Assembly (NCBI GenBank): GCA_036265815.1
Contig: DATAOI010000097.1
Location: 1-36,366 of the forward strand
Direction: 5' to 3'
Length of the DNA stretch: 36,366 bases
Source: Gemmatimonadales bacterium
GTDB taxonomy: Bacteria; Gemmatimonadota; Gemmatimonadetes; Gemmatimonadales; GWC2-71-9
The notes under the pieces were generated by a model. The model did no database searches. It was not told where the DNA came from and worked only from the letters and a program-made list of their open reading frames with translations. Both the position numbers and the translations under genes were made by a program. Positions 26,339 to 35,020 of this stretch are shown in pieces (position 1 is the first letter of the stretch; the number at the start of each line of letters is the position of its first letter).

Positions 26339-28282
26339 ATGCCCCATCCCGCCCCACCCATCGGCCGTGTCGTCGCCACCGAGCTCAAGCCTTCCACGCC
26401 GCACCAGTTCCACTTCTGGACCGCGCGGGAGTCGCCCATCGGGATCGGCGCCATCGTCCGAGTCGAGGAAGCGGAGCGCATCGTCTACGGAGTCGTGACC
26501 GACGGCTTCGCCTACTCCGATCTCGCCACGCCGCTGCACGCGGTCATCGGAAGCGATGGAGATCCGGTGGCCGCCGGCATCGAGCCGAGCCGGCGCGCGG
26601 AAATCCGGCTCTTCACGGCGGCCGTGCTCCGGCAGATTCCGGAGGAGCCGCTGCAGCCGGTGCCGCTCGGCTCGGTCTGGCTCGCCTCCGACGCAGACGT
26701 GCTGCTGGCCCTCCGGATGGACAGCTACACCACCGGCGCGCGCCCGACGGGCATCCCCGTGGGATTGTATGCTGCCGGCGGGCACGAGTCGCCGGTGTAC
26801 CTCGACTGCGATTTCCTCCTCGGCCCCGAGGCGGCCCACCTCAACATCACCGGGGTCTCCGGGCTGGCCACCAAGACCAGCGCGGTGGAGTTCCTCCTCG
26901 CGAGCATCTTTCAGACCTTCCCACCGCATAAGGGGTCGGTTGCCGCGCTCTGCTTCAACGTGAAGGGCCCCGACCTCTGCTTCCTCGATCAGCCCGCGAC
27001 CCTTGCCGAGGAGGATTGCCGGCTCTACGCCAAGCTCGGTCTCCGCCCGGAGCCCTTCGGCGACGTGCATTACTACGCGCCCTTCAAGGCCGACGGCGTG
27101 AACCTGAATACGCTACGCACCAACGACGCGCTGTCGGCCAACACGGAGCCGCTGGTGTGGGGCCTGCGAGAGGTGCTGGACTACGCCGAGGTGGTCCTCA
27201 ATCGCGACGACGTAGACGCCAAGGCAGACGCTTTCATCGACTTTCTGGCGGAACGGGTGGTGGGACGGGAGTACCAGGACGACATGTTGCGAGGCAAGCC
27301 TTTTCGGGTGCAGAGCTTTGCCGACCTGGAGGAGTTCTTCCGCGCCATCTTCGACTTCATGGAGGTCCTGGGGAAAGGCGCCGAGGTCTGGAAGACCCAT
27401 CATCTCGCTACCATCCGCAAGGTCCGCAACCGGCTCACCAACATTTCGACGCGCTCCAAGGGACTGGTGACCGACGACGGGGACGCGCACGATCTGCCCT
27501 GGGGCGCCTTCCGGGACCGCGGCGTTCATGTGGTGGACGTCGCCGGACTCGACCCGCTGGCCCAGGATCTGGTGTTCGCCCGGATCGTCTCCAAGCTGCG
27601 GGAGCACCTCGAGCGCCGCGATCTGGGCGTCGATCACGTGGTGGTCTTCGTCGACGAGCTCAACAAGTACGCCCCGGCCGATGGCGCCGACACCTACGTG
27701 CGGAAGATGCTGCTCGATCTCTCCGAGCGGGGCCGCTATCTCGGGCTGGTGCTCTTCTCCGCCCAGCAGTTCCGCTCTCAAGTGCAGCGGCGGGTGGTGG
27801 GCAACGCGGGCACCGCCGTGTACGGCCGGATGGACATGGACGAGCTCACCACGCCGGGGTACGCGGCGGTCTCACCGGCCACCAAGATCAAGCTCGCCAC
27901 CCTGCCCAAGGGCGAGCTGATGCTGCGCCATCCCCACTTTACCCAGCCGATCTTCGTCAAGTTCCCCCGGCCGGCCGTGCTGAGCAGCCGGGAAGGGATC
28001 GAGCGGTTCCCCCCGGCCACCGAGCTCGCCTTTGCCGATGCGGTCGCGCGCCAGCTCCGCGGCATGGACCGCGGGGTCTCGGCCGACGCGGTGCGCGCTC
28101 TGGTGGATGGCCGGCGGGAGGACGAGGTGCGCCGCGCCCTCGCGGCCACCCGGCGGGAACGTGCGGCGGAGCCGCTCGCCTTCTTCATCGCCTGTCTCGG
28201 CCGCCGGGTCAACGGCGAGGTGGTGCAGGGCCGCCGGGGTATCCCCGCGGTCAAACGGGCCGACGACGGGTACGGTTTCTAG
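26339..28282 (+). CDS. herA: HerA-type DNA-translocating ATPase (FtsK/HerA superfamily)
   Basis: 647 residues. Residues 1-130 are the N-terminal HAS-barrel region (PIGRVVATELKPSTPHQFHF, GAIVRVEEAERIVYGVV). The P-loop is LNITGVSGLATKTSAVEFLL (Lys179), which departs from GxxxxGK[ST]: Thr precedes the Lys. Walker B is HVVVFVDELNKYAP (Asp439, Glu440). LSERGRYLGLVLFSAQQ supplies the arginine and sensor Gln typical of HerA. VGNAGTAVYGRMD and MLRHPHFTQPIFVKFPRP are late HerA features. It would form a hexameric ring on duplex DNA and power the NurA nuclease. The region between P-loop and Walker B is longer than in archaeal HerA. Confidence 0.85.
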   Translation: MPHPAPPIGRVVATELKPSTPHQFHFWTARESPIGIGAIVRVEEAERIVYGVVTDGFAYSDLATPLHAVIGSDGDPVAAGIEPSRRAEIRLFTAAVLRQIPEEPLQPVPLGSVWLASDADVLLALRMDSYTTGARPTGIPVGLYAAGGHESPVYLDCDFLLGPEAAHLNITGVSGLATKTSAVEFLLASIFQTFPPHKGSVAALCFNVKGPDLCFLDQPATLAEEDCRLYAKLGLRPEPFGDVHYYAPFKADGVNLNTLRTNDALSANTEPLVWGLREVLDYAEVVLNRDDVDAKADAFIDFLAERVVGREYQDDMLRGKPFRVQSFADLEEFFRAIFDFMEVLGKGAEVWKTHHLATIRKVRNRLTNISTRSKGLVTDDGDAHDLPWGAFRDRGVHVVDVAGLDPLAQDLVFARIVSKLREHLERRDLGVDHVVVFVDELNKYAPADGADTYVRKMLLDLSERGRYLGLVLFSAQQFRSQVQRRVVGNAGTAVYGRMDMDELTTPGYAAVSPATKIKLATLPKGELMLRHPHFTQPIFVKFPRPAVLSSREGIERFPPATELAFADAVARQLRGMDRGVSADAVRALVDGRREDEVRRALAATRRERAAEPLAFFIACLGRRVNGEVVQGRRGIPAVKRADDGYGF

Positions 28283-28391
28283 ATCGCCCCCGGTTGACCG
28301 TGGGGACGTGGGTCACAGCGCGGTCTCGACTTCCTCTCGACCTTCCCCAACCAGCCCCGGTGTGCCGCGGTTCCTCCGTCGCGAGTCTCTG

Positions 28392-30383
28392 ATGTCCGGA
28401 CCCACTCCAGACTTCCCATCCATGGCGCCACAGGCGTCGGCCCGCGTGGACCCGTGGCGGGCATGGGTCGAGCAGGTCAAGGACTATGCGATTTTCATGA
28501 TCGACCCGCGTGGCTATACCGTGACCTGGAATCAGGGGGTCGAGCGGGTGCTCGGCTACTCGGAACGGGAGTTCATCGGTCTACCGGCGTGGCGGCTTTT
28601 CCCCGTCCGGGATCGCGCGGCGATGGTGCCGGAGAGTGAGCTGGAGACCGCGGCGCGTGACGGCCAGGCGAGCGATGATCGATGGATGCTGCGCAAGGAT
28701 GGCACGGAGTTCTGGGCCTCGGGCATCACGAGCGCGCTCCGTGACGCCTCGGGAGGGTTGGAGGGATTCGCCAAGGTGATGCGCGACAGCACCGCCGAGC
28801 GGCGCTCGACGGAGCTCCTCCGGGCCAGTGAGGAACGGCTGCGGGAGACCGAGCATCGGCTCATGACCGCCTTGGACGCGGCCGGCATGGGGACGTGGCG
28901 GTGGAACCTCCTCACCAACGAGGAGGATCTCGACAAAGGCTTGAGCCGGATGCTCGGGCTGGAGGCCGGCGAGTCGGTTCAAACGATGCAGGATGTTCTC
29001 GACCGGGTCCATCCGGAGGACTACGAGGCGGTCCGGGCCGCCTTCAGTCAATCGGCGCAGAGTGGCGCCGACCTGGACATCGAATTCCGGGTGATGCGGT
29101 CCGACGGCGGGCTGCGCTGGATCCGGGCGCACGGCCAGGTATTCTACGACGCCGAGGGAGATCCCGTCACCATGACCGGCGCCTGTGTGGACGTCACCCG
29201 CCGCCGGGAGGTCGAAGAGCAGCTTCGCCAGGCGCACCGTATGGACGCGGTGGGGCGATTGGCCGGCGGGGTCGCACACGAAGTCAACAACATGATGACC
29301 GTGATCCTCGGTTTCTCCGACATCATTCTGCCCACCTTGGACCAGGGAGACGACCGGTACGCCGACCTGCTGCAGGTTCGGAAGGCCGCGGCACGTGCCG
29401 CGATGGTCACCGGACAGTTGCTCGCCTTCAGCCGCCGGCAGATGCTCCAACCCCAGGCCCTCGGGCTCAACGGCGTACTGGAACAGCTCCGGCCGATCCT
29501 CCTGCGGCTGTTGGGAGCCGACAAACGGCTGGACCTGACGCTCGCTCCCGATCTGTGGCGGGTCTATGCCGATCGGGGACAGATCGAGCAGGTGCTGATC
29601 AATCTTACGATCAATGCGCGGGACGCGATGACATCCGGTGGCTGGCTGGCCATTCAGACGGCGAACGTGCGTCTCGACGATGCCTATGCCGGTCGTCATG
29701 CCGGTGTCCGGGTGCCGCCGGGCCGCTATGTACAGATGGCCGTGACCGACACGGGCAGCGGGATTCCGCACGATGTCCAGACTCGGATCTTCGAACCGTT
29801 CTTCACCACGAAGCCGGTGGGGCAGGGCACCGGCCTCGGCCTTTCCATGGTCTATGGGCTGGTCAAACAGAGCAACGGCTTCATCTGGGTGTACAGCGAG
29901 CCGGCGCACGGCACAACCTTCAAGCTCTACTTCCCTGCCACCGATTCCGATGCCCCGGCCGATCACCAACCCGGTGCCCTTCAGGGGGCGGGCGGAGCAG
30001 AGACCGTCCTGGTGGTCGAGGACGACGACTTGGTCCGGCCGCTCACCGTCCGCCTGCTCGAGGTTCAAGGCTACTCGGTGGTGGAGGCGCGGCACGGAGG
30101 CGAAGCGCTGGAGATCCTCGCGAGACCGGATCAGCCGATCGACGTCGTGCTGGCAGACGTGGTGATGCCGGAGATGGGCGGGTCCGAGCTCGCCAGTCGC
30201 ATCGCCGCTTCCGGTGTCGACCTCCCGGTGGTGCTCATGTCCGGTTTTACCGATGACGAGATTGCTCGCCGCGGGCTGCTGGCGCCGGGTGTGCCCTACC
30301 TGCAAAAACCGTTTGATGCCAGCCAACTGGGCCAGCGCCTTCGGGAGGCACTCGCCGCCCGCCGCTCCGGCGGCCAGGCCTGA
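28392..30383 (+). CDS. PAS-PAS hybrid histidine kinase with C-terminal receiver
   Basis: 663 residues, no membrane segment, so a cytoplasmic sensor. PAS 1 is at about 22-135 (AIFMIDPRGYTVTWNQGVER) and PAS 2, PAS_3-like, at about 155-270 (FRVMRSDGGLRWIRAHGQV). The dimerisation/phosphoacceptor domain has His296 in GRLAGGVAHEVNNMMTVILG. The ATPase has NLTINARDAM, TDTGSGIP and GTGLGLSMVYGL. The receiver at about 537-655 has VLVVEDDD, phosphoacceptor Asp589 in VVLADVVMPEMGG and Lys639 in LQKPFD. It lies between herA (109 bases before) and sbcD (81 bases after), same strand. No partner response regulator is adjacent. What it senses is not visible. Confidence 0.93.
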   Translation: MSGPTPDFPSMAPQASARVDPWRAWVEQVKDYAIFMIDPRGYTVTWNQGVERVLGYSEREFIGLPAWRLFPVRDRAAMVPESELETAARDGQASDDRWMLRKDGTEFWASGITSALRDASGGLEGFAKVMRDSTAERRSTELLRASEERLRETEHRLMTALDAAGMGTWRWNLLTNEEDLDKGLSRMLGLEAGESVQTMQDVLDRVHPEDYEAVRAAFSQSAQSGADLDIEFRVMRSDGGLRWIRAHGQVFYDAEGDPVTMTGACVDVTRRREVEEQLRQAHRMDAVGRLAGGVAHEVNNMMTVILGFSDIILPTLDQGDDRYADLLQVRKAAARAAMVTGQLLAFSRRQMLQPQALGLNGVLEQLRPILLRLLGADKRLDLTLAPDLWRVYADRGQIEQVLINLTINARDAMTSGGWLAIQTANVRLDDAYAGRHAGVRVPPGRYVQMAVTDTGSGIPHDVQTRIFEPFFTTKPVGQGTGLGLSMVYGLVKQSNGFIWVYSEPAHGTTFKLYFPATDSDAPADHQPGALQGAGGAETVLVVEDDDLVRPLTVRLLEVQGYSVVEARHGGEALEILARPDQPIDVVLADVVMPEMGGSELASRIAASGVDLPVVLMSGFTDDEIARRGLLAPGVPYLQKPFDASQLGQRLREALAARRSGGQA

Positions 30384-30419
30384 CGCTCTAACTCGTTGCC
30401 CGAGCGCCCGTTTCACCGA

Positions 30420-30453
30420 CTCGTGAGACCTTGATAAATCCCCCGGTCACGAG
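30420..30453 (+). promoter_or_regulatory. Inverted repeat and possible promoter upstream of sbcD
   Basis: CTCGTGA (30420-30426) and TCACGAG (30447-30453) are perfect inverted arms separated by 20 bases. The spacer holds TTGATAAAT, the only AT-rich stretch nearby and a possible -10 element. The site lies 11 bases before the sbcD GTG start, so a bound repressor could block the sbcD-sbcC-GNAT unit. It could also act as an RNA structure over the ribosome-loading region. Confidence 0.35.
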
Positions 30454-30464
30454 ACATTACGTGG

Positions 30465-31646
30465 GTGAAACTGGCTCATCTCGCCGATCCCCATCTCGGC
30501 ATACGGCAGTACCATCGGCAGACCCCTGCCGGCATCAACCAGCGCGAAGCCGACATCGCGAAGGCCTTTCGGGCTGCCATCGATGACGTGATCGCCGCCC
30601 GGCCCGACGCGGTCGTGGTGGCAGGTGATCTCTTCCACTCCGTCCGGCCCACCAACTCGGCGATCGTCTTCGCCTTCCGCCAGTTTCAGCGGCTGCGTGA
30701 GGCGATCCCCGACGCGCCGGTCGTGTTGATCGCCGGAAACCACGATACCCCACGCTCGGCGGAGACCGGGTCGATTCTTCGACTCTTCGAGGAGCTCGGT
30801 GTGGACGTGGCAGTCGACCAGCCCCGCCGGCTCGTCTATCCGGCGCTGGACCTCTCGATCCTCGCGGTGCCGCACCAGGCGCTCACCGCGGCGGACCGCC
30901 CATCGCTCACCCCCGAGGGCCCGGAGCGGAACCGCGTGCTGCTGCTCCATGGCGAGGTGGCGGGCGTCTTTCCCTTTGACCGGAGCGCGGCGGAATACGG
31001 CGGAGCGCTCATCGACCTGCGGGAGCTGGGCGGTCGGGGGGAGTGGAGCTATGTCGCACTGGGGCACTACCACGTGCAGCACGAGGTGGCTCCCCGGGTC
31101 TGGTATGCCGGATCGCTCGATTACGTGAGCCCCAACCTCTGGGGCGAGCTGGCCGACGAGCGGGAGCGCGGATCTTCCGGAAAGGGCTGGCTGCTGGCCG
31201 ATCTCGAGCGCGGCAAGGTCGAGCGCCGGCCGGTGGCCCCTGCCCGGGCGATCCTGGACCTGGCACCGCTGGATGGGGAAGGACTCTCCGCGGCCGCGAT
31301 CGATGTCCAGATCGCCGAGCGGCTGCACGCCATCTCCGGTGGACTCGCCGACAAGATCGTCCGCCTGGTCGTGTACAACGTGCCGCGTCACGTCGGACGG
31401 GAGCTGAATCATTCCATGATTCGCGGATTCAAGTCCACGGCGCTGCACCTGCACCTGGACGTTCGTCGTCCCGAGGTCAACCGCAGCGTTGGCGTGGGCG
31501 CGCCGGGGCGGCGGCAGACCCTTCCCGAGCTGGTGCGATCCTATCTGAGCGGCCGTCCCCTTCCAGCGGAGCTCGACCGCGAGGCGTTCGTGCACCTGGG
31601 CGAGGAGTTGATCGACGCGGTCGAGCGGGACCTGGCAGGGTCCTGA
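30465..31646 (+). CDS. sbcD: SbcD/Mre11-type DNA exonuclease
   Basis: 393 residues. The calcineurin-like phosphoesterase motifs occur in order: HLADPHLG (Asp8, His10), VVAGDLFHS (Asp55), AGNHDTPRS (Asn92, His93), LLLHGEV (His162) and ALGHYHVQHE (His201, His203), followed by WYAGSLDY. The C-terminal part is the capping and Rad50-binding region (ELVRSYLSGRPLPAELDREA). The protein is the Mn-dependent 3'-5' exo/endonuclease that with SbcC opens hairpins and blocked DNA ends. Start is GTG; no strong ribosome site. The stop overlaps the sbcC start by one base (TGATG). Confidence 0.93.
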   Translation: MKLAHLADPHLGIRQYHRQTPAGINQREADIAKAFRAAIDDVIAARPDAVVVAGDLFHSVRPTNSAIVFAFRQFQRLREAIPDAPVVLIAGNHDTPRSAETGSILRLFEELGVDVAVDQPRRLVYPALDLSILAVPHQALTAADRPSLTPEGPERNRVLLLHGEVAGVFPFDRSAAEYGGALIDLRELGGRGEWSYVALGHYHVQHEVAPRVWYAGSLDYVSPNLWGELADERERGSSGKGWLLADLERGKVERRPVAPARAILDLAPLDGEGLSAAAIDVQIAERLHAISGGLADKIVRLVVYNVPRHVGRELNHSMIRGFKSTALHLHLDVRRPEVNRSVGVGAPGRRQTLPELVRSYLSGRPLPAELDREAFVHLGEELIDAVERDLAGS

Positions 31647-34066
31647 TGCAGATCAACCGGATCCGCCTCTGCAACTTCCGCCAGCATGAGCACACCGACC
31701 TGGAGCTCGGCGCGGGGCTCACTGGCATCATCGGGCCCAACGGCGCCGGGAAGACCACCATTCTCGAGGCTATCGCCTGGGCGATGTACGGCATGCCGGC
31801 GGCTCGCGGCAGCCGGGAGACCATCCGCCGCCGGGGCGCGCCGCCCCGCGCCAAGGTCGAGGTGGAGATGGAGTTCAGCCTCGGTCCTCACCAGTATCGC
31901 GTGGTCCGGTCGCTCAACGGCGCCGAGCTCTACCAGGACGGCGATCCCGCGCCCATCGCCAATTCGCTCGGTGCCGTCACCGAGCGGGTGACCCGGCTCC
32001 TCGGCATGACCCGCGAGGAGTTCTTCAACACCTATTTCACCGGCCAGAAGGAGCTCGCCGTGATGGCGGCGATGAGCGCGCCGGAGCGCGCCCAGTTCCT
32101 CTCCCGCGTGCTGGGATACGAGCGCCTCCGCGCGGCGCAGGAGCGGCTGAAGGAGCGCCGGGCATCGCTGCGCGCCCGGCTCGAGGCGCTCCGCGCCGGC
32201 CTGGTCGATCCCAGCGAGCTCGATACTGCTGAGCAGCGCGCCCGGCAGCGGATCGCGGCCGCCGCGACCGCCGAAACTGCGACCGCCGATACGTTGGCCG
32301 GGGCCGAGCGCCTGCTGCTCGAGGTACGCCCCCGGTGGGAGCGTGTCCAGGTCTTGCGGGAGAGCGCGCTCGCCCTGGACGCCGAACTCACGGTAGCCCG
32401 GCATCAGGTGGGTGCCGCCTCCGACCGGGTCGGGCGCCTGGAGCGGCAGATGGAGGAAGCCGCGCTCGCGGCCCACAACCTGGAAGAGCTCACCGGCCGG
32501 CTCGCCCCGCTGCCGGACCTTCGGAACGAGGCGGCGACGCTCGGTCGCCAGGCCGAAGCGTGGGCGGCCCGCAAGGGGTTGCTGGCCCAGCTCTCCGAGG
32601 TGCGTACCCATCTCGCCTCGGTGGAAGAGCGGATGGATCGGATCCCCACCCGCGCGGCCGTGGAGAGCTCTCGCGAGCGGGTCAACGATCTCCGTGCCTC
32701 ACTCACCGGGCTCGCCCTCGACGCCGAGGCCGCCCGGACCGCCTGGGTGCAGGACGCACAGGATGCCCGGACCAAGCGGCAAGGACTCCTCGATCAATAC
32801 CAGGAGCTCAAGGACCAGCGCCAGCGAATCGTGAAGGCCGGCCCGGAAGGCGACTGCCCCACCTGCACCCGGCCCTTGGGCAAGGAGTACGGCACCGTGC
32901 TCCAGTTGCTCGACCGGCAGATCGAGGAGGTCGTCTCCAACGGCAATTTCTACAAGCAGCGCATCGAGCAGCTGCAGGCCGAGCCGCGCGAGCTGGAGGA
33001 GGTCGAGCACCGCCGCATCGAAGTGGAGCGGGAGCTCTCCAACGCCATCGCGGAGCTGGGCCGGCTCGACGCACAGACCCAGGAAGCGGGACACCTCCAC
33101 GAGGAGCACGAGCGCCTGGTGCTCCGCACCCATGAGCTGGAGGCGTCGCTCGGTCTGCTGCTGGGGTCCTACGACCAGGGCCGCCACGAGGCCGTCATCG
33201 GGCAGATCCGCGAGCTGGAGCCGCTCGCGCTGCAGGCCGAGCGCCTGCGTGGCCTGGTCGACCGCGGCAGCGTGGTCACCGCCGAGCTGGAAACCGCCCA
33301 TGGCGAGCGCGACGCCGCAGCCGCGCGGCAGGCCCTGCTGGAGGGGCGGTTGGCGGAGCTGGGGTACAATGAGCCCATGTATCGCGCGGCCCGGGAGGCG
33401 GAGCTCACCGCCGAGCACGGCCGGCGGGAGGCGGAGCTCGCGCTGGTGCGGGCTCGCGGCGAGAGCGCGGCGGCCGCGGAATTGATCGCCGAGATCGCTC
33501 GCCGCAGGGCTGAGCGGGTGGAGCGGGAACGCGAGGCGGCCGCCACCGCGGCGGAGCTGGCGCTGCACCAGGAGCTCGACCGCGCGCTCACCGATCTGCG
33601 GACCGACCTGAACGCCGCCCTCCGCCCCGACCTGTCCGAGCTCGCTTCCGGCTTCCTGCGCGACTTGACCAATGGTCGCTACACCGACCTGGAGCTGGAC
33701 GAAGACTATGTCGCGACCCTGCTGGACGATGGTGAGGCCAAGGCGGTCATCTCGGGCGGCGAGGAGGACGTGGCCAATCTGGCGCTGCGGCTCGCGATCA
33801 GTCAGATGATCGCGGAGCGGGCGGGTCAGCCGCTATCGCTGCTGGTGTTGGACGAGATCTTCGGCTCGCTCGACGAGGAGCGCCGCGCCTCGGTGGTGGA
33901 TCTGCTGCGCAGCCTGGCCGACCGTTTCCCCCAGGTCATCCTGATCACCCACATCGACTCCGTGCGGGAGGGTTTCGACCGGGTGGTGCGGGTGGGCTTC
34001 GATCTGGCGAGCGGCGTCGCGACGGTGCGGGAGGATCCGCTGGGAGGACATGATGTGGCGGCCTGA
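31646..34066 (+). CDS. sbcC: SbcC/Rad50-type DNA repair ATPase with zinc hook
   Basis: 806 residues. The N-terminal ATPase half has GIIGPNGAGKTTILEAIAWA (Walker A). Two long Glu/Arg/Ala-rich coiled-coil arms follow, meeting at a zinc hook CPTC (Cys404, Cys407), placed almost exactly in the middle. The C-terminal half has the signature ISGGEEDVANLALRLAIS (about 702-719), Walker B LLVLDEIFGSLDEER (Asp736) and the H-loop ILITHIDSV. The length (806) is shorter than Escherichia coli SbcC and nearer archaeal Rad50. It is coupled to sbcD by a one-base overlap (TGATG) and forms the Mre11-Rad50 complex with it. It tethers and signals DNA ends with ATP. Confidence 0.94.
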   Translation: MQINRIRLCNFRQHEHTDLELGAGLTGIIGPNGAGKTTILEAIAWAMYGMPAARGSRETIRRRGAPPRAKVEVEMEFSLGPHQYRVVRSLNGAELYQDGDPAPIANSLGAVTERVTRLLGMTREEFFNTYFTGQKELAVMAAMSAPERAQFLSRVLGYERLRAAQERLKERRASLRARLEALRAGLVDPSELDTAEQRARQRIAAAATAETATADTLAGAERLLLEVRPRWERVQVLRESALALDAELTVARHQVGAASDRVGRLERQMEEAALAAHNLEELTGRLAPLPDLRNEAATLGRQAEAWAARKGLLAQLSEVRTHLASVEERMDRIPTRAAVESSRERVNDLRASLTGLALDAEAARTAWVQDAQDARTKRQGLLDQYQELKDQRQRIVKAGPEGDCPTCTRPLGKEYGTVLQLLDRQIEEVVSNGNFYKQRIEQLQAEPRELEEVEHRRIEVERELSNAIAELGRLDAQTQEAGHLHEEHERLVLRTHELEASLGLLLGSYDQGRHEAVIGQIRELEPLALQAERLRGLVDRGSVVTAELETAHGERDAAAARQALLEGRLAELGYNEPMYRAAREAELTAEHGRREAELALVRARGESAAAAELIAEIARRRAERVEREREAAATAAELALHQELDRALTDLRTDLNAALRPDLSELASGFLRDLTNGRYTDLELDEDYVATLLDDGEAKAVISGGEEDVANLALRLAISQMIAERAGQPLSLLVLDEIFGSLDEERRASVVDLLRSLADRFPQVILITHIDSVREGFDRVVRVGFDLASGVATVREDPLGGHDVAA

Positions 34067-35012
34067 CCGGAGCCTTCGCGGGCCGGACCGGCCCGGGCTG
34101 CGCGATATCGAGCCGCTCAATCGGGTCTTTGCCGACGCGTTCACCGACCGCTACAGCCGGGACGGGCTGGTCGGCGTCCGGGTGCCGCACCTGAACAAGC
34201 TGGTCTGGCGCTACGCCATCGAGGATGCCGGCAACGGCGCCATGATCTGGCGGGATGGCGAGGGGCAGATGGTCGCCTTCAATATGGTCCACCAATCCGG
34301 AGCCGAAGGCTGGATGGGTCCGCTCGCCGTCCGGCCGGATCGTCAGGGGGAGGGGCTCGGCTCCACTATGGTGCGGGTCGGCATCGAGTGGCTCAAGGCG
34401 CAGGGCGTCCAGACCATCGGGCTCGAGACGATGCCCAGGACGGTGGAGAACATCGGGTTCTACAGCCGTCTCGGGTTGGTGCCCGGCCCGCTCACCGTCA
34501 CCCTGGTGCACGATGTGCCGCGGCGGGTCGGAGCCGCGCCCGAGCTGCTCTCGACCACGGGGAATTCACTGGAACGAGGGGTGGAGGAGTGCCGGCGGCT
34601 CACCGACGAGCTGGCGCCAGGCGTCGATTTCTCCCGGGAGATTACTCTCACCCATGAGCTCAACATCGGCGACACCACGCTGGTGCGCGAGGGCGGGGAG
34701 CTCCTGGGGTTCGCGCTCTGGCATTCCACGCCGCTGGCGGCCGGCCGGGCCAAGGACGAGGTGCGGGTGCTCAAGCTGGTGGCGCGGAGCCTCTCGACGT
34801 TCGAGCGACTGCTCGAGGTCCTGCACGGCACCGCCGCGGTCGAGCGGGTCGGACGCGTCGCCATCCGCTGCCAGACCGAGTATGCGGAGGCCTACCTCCG
34901 GCTCATCGCCGCGGGATACCGGGTGCACTGGACCGATCTGCGGATGATCCTGCGGGAGCTGCCACACGCACCGCCCAAGCGCGGGCTAGTGTTGTCGAAT
35001 TGGGAGATCTGA
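34053..35012 (+). CDS. GNAT-family N-acetyltransferase, probably with two GNAT-like halves
   Basis: About 319 residues. The first half is a GNAT domain with the acetyl-CoA loop MGPLAVRPDRQGEGLGSTMV, then GIEWLKAQGVQTIGLETM and a late IGFYSRLGLVPG. The second half (about 165-315) repeats a similar alpha/beta pattern (LLGFALWHSTPLAAG, then YAEAYLRLIAAGYRV) without a clear acetyl-CoA loop, as in other tandem GNATs. Two ATGs lie in a row (34050 and 34053); GGAGG at 34043-34047 gives better spacing to the second. The gene starts inside the end of sbcC (14-17 bases), so the two are co-transcribed. The acceptor is unknown. A role in modifying a repair protein is only a possibility from position. Confidence 0.8.
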   Translation: MWRPDRSLRGPDRPGLRDIEPLNRVFADAFTDRYSRDGLVGVRVPHLNKLVWRYAIEDAGNGAMIWRDGEGQMVAFNMVHQSGAEGWMGPLAVRPDRQGEGLGSTMVRVGIEWLKAQGVQTIGLETMPRTVENIGFYSRLGLVPGPLTVTLVHDVPRRVGAAPELLSTTGNSLERGVEECRRLTDELAPGVDFSREITLTHELNIGDTTLVREGGELLGFALWHSTPLAAGRAKDEVRVLKLVARSLSTFERLLEVLHGTAAVERVGRVAIRCQTEYAEAYLRLIAAGYRVHWTDLRMILRELPHAPPKRGLVLSNWEI

Positions 35013-35020
35013 TCGGCTGG

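Noticed and set aside
28581-30416. A 611-codon minus-strand frame opposite the hybrid kinase
   Set aside because: Shadow of the kinase; no motif, and the sense strand has a complete kinase and receiver.
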